Below the pieces are notes generated by a model. The model searched no databases. It was given only the letters and a program-made list of their open reading frames with translations, and had not been told where the DNA came from. A program made the position numbers and the translations under genes. This document shows positions 6,468 through 10,919 of a DNA stretch of 10,919 nucleotides, in pieces (the stretch's first letter is position 1; each line of letters starts with the position of its first letter). The stretch is from an uncultured Clostridia bacterium (GTDB lineage: Bacteria; Bacillota; Clostridia; Oscillospirales; Ruminococcaceae). The stretch lies in contig CALBGD010000162.1 in assembly GCA_937893735.1 (NCBI GenBank), positions 1-10,919 of the forward strand. Direction: 5' to 3'.

Positions 6468-7325
6468 ATGAAGATCACAAAGATTTTTTCCGCAGTTGCA
6501 GCTGCTGCAGTAGCTGCCGCTGCTATCTCCAGCGCAGCCAGCGCAAACTTCAAGCCCTACGCTTCCACCAGCCCCTACGTTACTGCTGAGGGCTCCGGAA
6601 ACTATGGCATCATCGTAACATCTACCGGCGAGGCAGACGCTCCTGTTTCTACACTTGCTGAGGACTACAACATCGCTCTCGATGATATCGGCGGCGCATA
6701 CTTCGTAGTTACTATCCCTGAGACCGACAGCTACGGCCAGGACGGCAACAGAACATGGTGGGACGGCTCTATCGGCGGCGGTATCGTAACTTCTCTCCAC
6801 TCTGATACAGATAAGAGCACATACAACTGGCCCTCTCAGGGCGAGTTCTGGGGCGTTGTTGACGAGGACCTCGGTCTTGAGACCCGCGACGACACCAAGA
6901 AGTACCAGTTTGAGAAGGTAGGCGACTACACCTACAAGCTCACAGCTATGTTCAACTTCGACGACGCTGTAAACAGCATTGAGGGCGACCACATCGTTCA
7001 GTACAGAATCTTCATGCAGGGCTGGGACAACGGCATGGCTGAGTACCAGGTAACCGAGTGCGGTCTGCTTGATGACGCTGGCAACACTCTTGTAGCGCTG
7101 ACCGGCGACGGCTACCCGCTCACTGACGCTCCCGCTGCTGCTGATGACACCACTGCTGACGATACAGCAGCTGCTACCGCAGACGCTGAGGCTCCCGCTG
7201 ATGATACAGCAACAACCGCTCCCTCCAAGGGCTCTCCTGACACCGGCGTTGAGGGCGTAGCTGCAGCTGCTGGCGTTGCTGTTGTAGCTGCCGGCGCAGT
7301 TGTACTGTCCAAGAAGAGAAAGTAA
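6468..7325 (+). CDS. Sortase-anchored surface protein with aromatic-rich beta domain (paralogue 2)
   Basis: A 285-aa paralogue of the preceding protein with the same plan. It has a signal peptide cut after ASA at 26, a beta-rich domain (about 45-215), an acidic Ala/Thr linker (about 220-253), SPDTG (256-260), a hydrophobic segment and KKRK. Shared landmarks in the domain are WWDG (97-100), NWPS (120-123), EFWGV (126-130), a FEKxGDxTY segment near 148-156 and DDAGNTL near 202-208. The rest of the domain has diverged, while the anchor half is nearly identical. No catalytic motif is seen and the ligand is unknown. The ATG at 6468 sits 9 nt after AGGAGG (6453-6458). The stop is followed by a structured 244-bp spacer before the dockerin gene. 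Confidence 0.85.
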   Translation: MKITKIFSAVAAAAVAAAAISSAASANFKPYASTSPYVTAEGSGNYGIIVTSTGEADAPVSTLAEDYNIALDDIGGAYFVVTIPETDSYGQDGNRTWWDGSIGGGIVTSLHSDTDKSTYNWPSQGEFWGVVDEDLGLETRDDTKKYQFEKVGDYTYKLTAMFNFDDAVNSIEGDHIVQYRIFMQGWDNGMAEYQVTECGLLDDAGNTLVALTGDGYPLTDAPAAADDTTADDTAAATADAEAPADDTATTAPSKGSPDTGVEGVAAAAGVAVVAAGAVVLSKKRK

Positions 7326-7336
7326 TTTCTCATACA

Positions 7337-7366
7337 TTGACAAAAGTCCGAAAAAATTCAGAAAAT
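7337..7366 (+). promoter_or_regulatory. Possible weak promoter for the dockerin gene
   Basis: A perfect -35 TTGACA (7337-7342) is followed after 18 nt by GAAAAT (7361-7366), a 4-of-6 match to the -10 box. If used, transcription starts near 7373 and gives a leader of about 195 nt spanning the duplicated element. Another -35-like TTGACT at 7473 has no good -10 partner. Read-through from the upstream pair is the alternative. Confidence 0.35.
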
Positions 7367-7378
7367 TCTTTAAAATTG

Positions 7379-7500
7379 CTGAAACTTTTCCGGCACGAGC
7401 CGTGACTACCGTAGTGCAAGCCGATAAAAACAAAAATTTTCAGATTTTTCTGAAACTTTTTGCGGTAACCGCTTGACTACGGTACCAGACGGCAGTTAAA
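7379..7500 (+). repeat. Imperfect duplicated leader element, 71-nt offset
   Basis: CTGAAACTTTT occurs at 7379-7389 and 7450-7460, and TGACTAC at 7403-7409 and 7474-7480, all offset by exactly 71 nt. Between these blocks each copy has a 4-bp GC hairpin of different sequence: CGGC-ACGA-GCCG (7391-7402) and GCGG-TAA-CCGC (7462-7472). Each copy is preceded by a complementary arm, TTCAG (7357-7361) and TTTCAGA (7438-7444), that can pair with its CTGAA. Conserved single strands around hairpins that differ in sequence suggest RNA structure. No known riboswitch was recognised. Confidence 0.6.
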
Positions 7501-7510
7501 CCCGTTTATT

Positions 7511-7540
7511 ACATCCGAGTGCCCGATAACTCAGAGATGT
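7511..7540 (+). other. Stem-loop with CCCGAT loop just before the dockerin gene
   Basis: The outer stem ACATC (7511-7515) pairs with GATGT (7536-7540), and the inner stem GAGT (7517-7520) with ACTC (7529-7532). The loop core CCCGAT is at 7522-7527. It lies 17 nt before the ribosome binding site AGGAGG (7558-7563), so it could influence translation. The same loop hexamer on a different stem occurs at 5515-5532. Confidence 0.45.
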
Positions 7541-7569
7541 TTTAAAAAACAACTTTTAGGAGGACAATT

Positions 7570-10086
7570 ATGTTAAGAAGAAGAATTCTTGCTTCTGCTA
7601 TGGCTTCTGTTATGGCTCTTGGCTCTGTTGCCGTTGTAGCTAACGCAGAAGAGACAGCAGCAGCTACCAAGCAGGTAAAGACTAAGGCTGACCTCGAAGC
7701 ATATGTAAAGAGCTTCGATAAGTTCCGTCTTGATGGCATTAACGACTACGGCTCTGTATCCGGCGACAGATTCATCGCTATGTGCGACTTCGCTGAGAAC
7801 GTACTCGCTGACGCTGGTTCCACTGTTGATGATTACACCGTAGCATACATGATGCTCCAGGCAACATACAACAAGCTCAAGATCTACTCTGCTGATGAGC
7901 TCAAGACCCTCATCAACGAGAACAAGAAGATCTATGATACCAACAATATCATGAACGAAGAGTACGGCGACGCTATCTACAAGGACGACAAGAACCAGTG
8001 GGGCGACTTCGTAAACGCTTATGAGAACGCTGAGTCCGTTCTTGGCTCTTCTGACTCCAGAATCATCAGCGACGCTTATGAGACCCTCGTTGATGCTAAG
8101 GGCAAGCTCAAGGCTCTTGACACTGTAACAAAGGCTCAGTTCAGAACCGCTATGAAGAACCTCGAGACAGCTCTCCAGCTCGAGTACAAGTACGACGCTT
8201 GGAGAAGAGGTACTATCGTTGATAACACATACTCTGTACAGTGGGCATTCGACAGCTCCACATACGCTTGGGGTTCTCTCCTTTACGCTGTAAATGCAGA
8301 GCTCTCTGGCATCACAGCTCAGTATGATGACTTCACCACAAGAAAGACTGTAAACAAGACCTCTAACACTGATATCGTAGGCGCTTGCCAGGCAGCTAAC
8401 AACTATGCAACTGTTCTGAACAGCTTCGTAGCTGATGATTCTTCCAGAGGTTCCAAGACCTCCGTTAAGAGCCTGCTTGATTCCTACCATGGTCTGCTTG
8501 TAAACGACTATGCTACAACAGCAGCTGACGCTCTGTATGATGAGGTTGCTGCTAAGGGCGCTCCCAAGACCACTGGCGGCTGGAATGTTACCACCACATG
8601 GATGGGCGTTGCTACTGCAGCTTCCGGTCTGCACCCTGAGTGGAAGGGCGTTGAGAAGAAGATCGCTGCTTCCCTCACAATCAAGCCCACAACAACTGTA
8701 TACCTGATCACAAATGACGGCTATGCAGACATCTACACCAATGGCGCATTTGACGCTGCTAAGGTTGCTTCTGCTGTTACAACTTCCAAGCCCACAAGCG
8801 GCAAGTATGTTGTAATCAACAAGAACGCTTCTGTTGATCTTTCCAAGTACATCAAGGTTGACGCTGCTGACATCACTGCTGCAACTGCTGACAACCACGA
8901 GATGAACGACGTTTACGATGGCGATACCTATGCTATCAAGAGCGACCACTGGAAGAGCTCCATGGGTTCTGTTGTAGGTAGCTGGATCCTGAACGCTGTT
9001 AGCGACGGTAAGTTCACCAACACCGACGGCGAGTCTGTTACCTCTTACGTAACACTCGACGAGGCTATGTCCCTTGCTGAGTTCTATCTGAATGCAACCA
9101 AGGATGACTGGGCTAACTCCGAGATCTATGATATCGACGACACAGGCGCTATCGCTAAGGATTCCGCTAAGGGCTCCTCTGCTGAGTGGACACTGGTTTA
9201 CAGATACCTCAAGTACGCTCTCGAGGATAAGTACAAGGGATCCACTGGTTCTCACACCAAGGCTGAAGTTGCTAAGCTCATCGAAGACTGCTATGACCTC
9301 GTTGAGAAGACCGGCGACGCAGCTATGTTCTCTTACAACAACGCAGCTCTGACTGAGGTTCGTCAGGACGCTCTCGAGTGGCTGAAGGCTGCTAACAAGG
9401 ATAAGAAGTACAAGGATAACGATTCCCTGTATGCATTCGGCGGCGCTGATGTAAACTCCACTAAGGTTTATGATGACCTGAACGGCGCTTACAACGAGCT
9501 GAAGAACGACTATGATGCATTCTCCGTAAGCTTCGGCGATATCTACTATCGTCTGGCTGAGATCGCTGACCTGATCGACAGCGGCGAGATCAAGGCTACT
9601 GACGCTATCACAGCTGGTCTCGAGGATGTAGCTTACAAGCTCGTAACTGCTGAGTCCCTCGATGATGAGGTTGGCGTAGTTCTTGAGAACGACGTATTCA
9701 CAACTGACTACGTTCTTAACAAGGTTAACCGCGTATTCACAAAGGGCGGCGAGTACTACAAGTCCCTCGACATCGACGCTTCTAACAAGATGCTGACTGT
9801 TCCGGATTCTACTTCCACCGATAACGCAGCTGCTTACTCTCACAATGAGCTCTTCAAGGCTTACACTGCACTTGATGCAGAGGTTAAGAAGCAGACCAAT
9901 CCTGAGGCTAAGCTCGGCGATGTAAACGGCGACGGCGTAGTTAACGCACTTGACGCTTCTGCAATCCTGAAGGCAGTTGTTGCTGGCACTGAGATCGACG
10001 CTAAGGTTGGCGACTACAATGCTGATGGCACTGTAAACGCTCTCGATGCTTCTGCAATCCTGAAGTTCGTTGTATCCCAGGGCTAA
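7570..10086 (+). CDS. Secreted multi-domain helical protein with C-terminal type I dockerin
   Basis: An 838-aa exported protein. The signal peptide (1-26) ends at ANA. Helical repeats that look like FIVAR modules fill about 36-105 and 106-183, with a related helical region to about 255. A middle part (about 330-480) has beta-strand character. A second helical region follows (about 493-735). The C-terminus is a dockerin with two calcium-loop repeats. Repeat 1 has D784, N786, D788, N792 and D795; repeat 2 has D815, N817, D819, N823 and D826. Both continue with the identical NALDASAILK. Known dockerins bind cohesins of scaffold or anchor proteins. No glycosidase, binding module or sorting signal was recognised, so it may be a structural, adhesive or adaptor subunit. 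The ATG at 7570 lies 6 nt after AGGAGG. The neighbouring gene encodes a wall-bound cohesin, a plausible but unproven partner. Confidence 0.9.
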   Translation: MLRRRILASAMASVMALGSVAVVANAEETAAATKQVKTKADLEAYVKSFDKFRLDGINDYGSVSGDRFIAMCDFAENVLADAGSTVDDYTVAYMMLQATYNKLKIYSADELKTLINENKKIYDTNNIMNEEYGDAIYKDDKNQWGDFVNAYENAESVLGSSDSRIISDAYETLVDAKGKLKALDTVTKAQFRTAMKNLETALQLEYKYDAWRRGTIVDNTYSVQWAFDSSTYAWGSLLYAVNAELSGITAQYDDFTTRKTVNKTSNTDIVGACQAANNYATVLNSFVADDSSRGSKTSVKSLLDSYHGLLVNDYATTAADALYDEVAAKGAPKTTGGWNVTTTWMGVATAASGLHPEWKGVEKKIAASLTIKPTTTVYLITNDGYADIYTNGAFDAAKVASAVTTSKPTSGKYVVINKNASVDLSKYIKVDAADITAATADNHEMNDVYDGDTYAIKSDHWKSSMGSVVGSWILNAVSDGKFTNTDGESVTSYVTLDEAMSLAEFYLNATKDDWANSEIYDIDDTGAIAKDSAKGSSAEWTLVYRYLKYALEDKYKGSTGSHTKAEVAKLIEDCYDLVEKTGDAAMFSYNNAALTEVRQDALEWLKAANKDKKYKDNDSLYAFGGADVNSTKVYDDLNGAYNELKNDYDAFSVSFGDIYYRLAEIADLIDSGEIKATDAITAGLEDVAYKLVTAESLDDEVGVVLENDVFTTDYVLNKVNRVFTKGGEYYKSLDIDASNKMLTVPDSTSTDNAAAYSHNELFKAYTALDAEVKKQTNPEAKLGDVNGDGVVNALDASAILKAVVAGTEIDAKVGDYNADGTVNALDASAILKFVVSQG

Positions 10087-10154
10087 TTGCTGAAAAGCAA
10101 TCACGCTAATACTTAATATGCTCTGATCCCGGGGCGAGAGCCCCGAGACAGAGC
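10086..10154 (+). terminator. Two stem-loops between the dockerin and cohesin genes, possible leaky terminator or mRNA stabiliser
   Basis: ATTGCT-GAAA-AGCAAT (10086-10101) is a perfect GNRA-capped hairpin that begins at the last base of the dockerin stop codon. The larger hairpin pairs GCTCTG (10120-10125) with CAGAGC (10149-10154), then CGGGGC (10130-10135) with GCCCCG (10140-10145), closed by GAGA. The following sequence is TTATTAAAA rather than a T run, so termination would be weak. Stabilising the upstream message or setting unequal expression of the two genes fits better. I see no convincing separate promoter for the cohesin gene. Confidence 0.45.
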
Positions 10155-10192
10155 TTATTAAAAAAGCTATAAAAAATATGGAGGAAAACTAT

Positions 10193-10846
10193 ATGAAGAA
10201 GATTTTATCTCTCGGCGCTGCTGCTGCAGTTCTGTCCCTGACAGCTGTTGCTGCTTCCGCTGCTATCGCACCCACATTCACTCCTGCTACACCTGTAGCT
10301 GGTGACACTGTAACTGTTGAGATCGTTGCTAACGGCATGACTCAGGACGCTACAACCTTTACTGTAAAGGCTTCTGACAACCTCACACTGGTTGACAACG
10401 CTCCTGTTGCTGGTGGTCTGTTCTCTGCTGAGACCAACAAGTTCGCTTGGGCTGGCACATCTGTACCCGCTGACGGCACTGTTCTTCTCACCCTGACCTA
10501 CACTGTTGACGCTGCTGCTGACGATGAGGTTTCCGTATCTCTCGTTCCCGATGCTGGCTTCACAGACATTGCTGCTGACGCTGTTGCAGCTGTTGTAGTT
10601 GATGGCGCTGACACATCTGATAGTGACATCACTATCGATTCCTCTGATGAGACTGTAACAACTGATGAGTCCACTGACGACAACGGTATAGTTTCCACTG
10701 AGGACAACACTGCTGACGCTACTAAGGACGCTGACGACAACAAGGGCGACAACGGCAAGGGCAACCCTGAGACCGGTATCGCACTCGCAGTAGTTCCTGC
10801 TGTTCTGGCTGGCGCTGCTATCGTAGTTGCTAAGAAGAGAAAGTAA
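10193..10846 (+). CDS. Sortase-anchored single-cohesin protein (ScaE-like anchor)
   Basis: A 217-aa exported wall protein. The signal peptide (1-23) ends at ASA. One cohesin-like beta domain follows (about 26-137), recognisable from AGDTVTVEIVANGM, the FTVKASDNLTLV strand, NKFAWAG and DGTVLLTLTYTV. An Asp/Thr-rich linker (about 138-189) precedes the sorting signal NPETG (191-195), a hydrophobic segment and KKRK. Cohesins bind dockerins, and small anchored single-cohesin proteins such as ScaE of ruminococci tether scaffolds to the cell. The domain is short, about 112 residues against roughly 140 in many cohesins. The ATG at 10193 is chosen because GGAGG (10180-10184) precedes it by 8 nt; the in-frame ATG at 10178 overlaps that site. 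It shares the signal and anchor style of the paralogous pair upstream. Confidence 0.88.
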   Translation: MKKILSLGAAAAVLSLTAVAASAAIAPTFTPATPVAGDTVTVEIVANGMTQDATTFTVKASDNLTLVDNAPVAGGLFSAETNKFAWAGTSVPADGTVLLTLTYTVDAAADDEVSVSLVPDAGFTDIAADAVAAVVVDGADTSDSDITIDSSDETVTTDESTDDNGIVSTEDNTADATKDADDNKGDNGKGNPETGIALAVVPAVLAGAAIVVAKKRK

Positions 10847-10888
10847 TTCAGCCACGCTGAACGACATCGCTTCTAAACGATAAGAAAG

Positions 10889-10915
10889 ACCCGCTCCGCA
10901 AGGGGCGGGTTTTTT
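10889..10915 (+). terminator. Strong intrinsic terminator of the surface-protein cluster
   Basis: ACCCGCTCC (10889-10897) pairs with GGGGCGGGT (10902-10910), with one GU pair, around a GCAA tetraloop. A run of six T (10910-10915) follows. It lies 42 bp after the cohesin stop codon. Confidence 0.93.
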
Positions 10916-10919
10916 GTAT

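Noticed and set aside
6447..7433. 328-aa antisense open frame over the second paralogue
   Set aside because: It has Cys/Ser/Val-rich composition and no recognisable domain, and the strong coding signal lies on the other strand.
7391..7472. Guanidine-II (mini-ykkC) riboswitch, suggested by the CGGC-ACGA-GCCG hairpin
   Set aside because: That class needs two hairpins with ACGR loops. The second copy has a TAA loop, and no guanidine-related gene is nearby.
7573..10104. 843-aa open frame antisense to the dockerin gene
   Set aside because: It is the shadow of a strongly codon-biased gene that lacks codons producing antisense stops. The sense frame has a signal peptide, a dockerin and an ideal ribosome binding site.

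Overview
The window looks like a chromosome segment of a Gram-positive gut Clostridium relative, most likely a Ruminococcus-type member of the Oscillospiraceae. The clues are a dockerin protein next to a wall-anchored cohesin, sortase tails of the SPDTG/NPETG type ending in KKRK, strong AGGAGG ribosome binding sites, and medium G+C. No species can be named from the sequence alone.

Layout. Positions 22-182 hold five short perfect hairpins in a row, followed by a HAD-family phosphatase (224-871, +). A cytidylate-kinase-like gene with its own extended -10 promoter follows (1051-1650, +). It converges on a two-gene minus-strand operon across hairpin terminators. That operon runs from a promoter at 4805-4833 through a solute-binding lipoprotein (3923-4720) into a membrane hybrid histidine kinase (1738-3921). 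The two genes are 1 bp apart and no permease is present, so together they read as a periplasmic-type sensor module. A tRNA-Arg(CCT) gene with promoter and terminator (5096-5170, -) separates this housekeeping and sensing half from the second half.

The second half (5470-10915, +) is a surface-protein cluster. It holds two paralogous wall-anchored beta-rich proteins (5605-6429 and 6468-7325), a large secreted helical protein ending in a type I dockerin (7570-10086), and a small sortase-anchored single-cohesin protein (10193-10846) closed by a strong terminator. All four have signal peptides, optimal ribosome binding sites and a uniform biased codon use unlike the first half, as expected of abundant surface proteins. 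No enzyme domain was recognised in any of them.

The likely picture is that the small cohesin protein is fixed to peptidoglycan and can hold dockerin proteins, possibly including its neighbour, while the paralogous pair exposes aromatic-rich, possibly glycan-binding, domains. This would be a non-catalytic branch of a cellulosome- or amylosome-like adhesion system. The link between the neighbouring dockerin and cohesin is inference. The long structured leaders, including a 71-nt-offset duplicated element before the dockerin gene, are unexplained.
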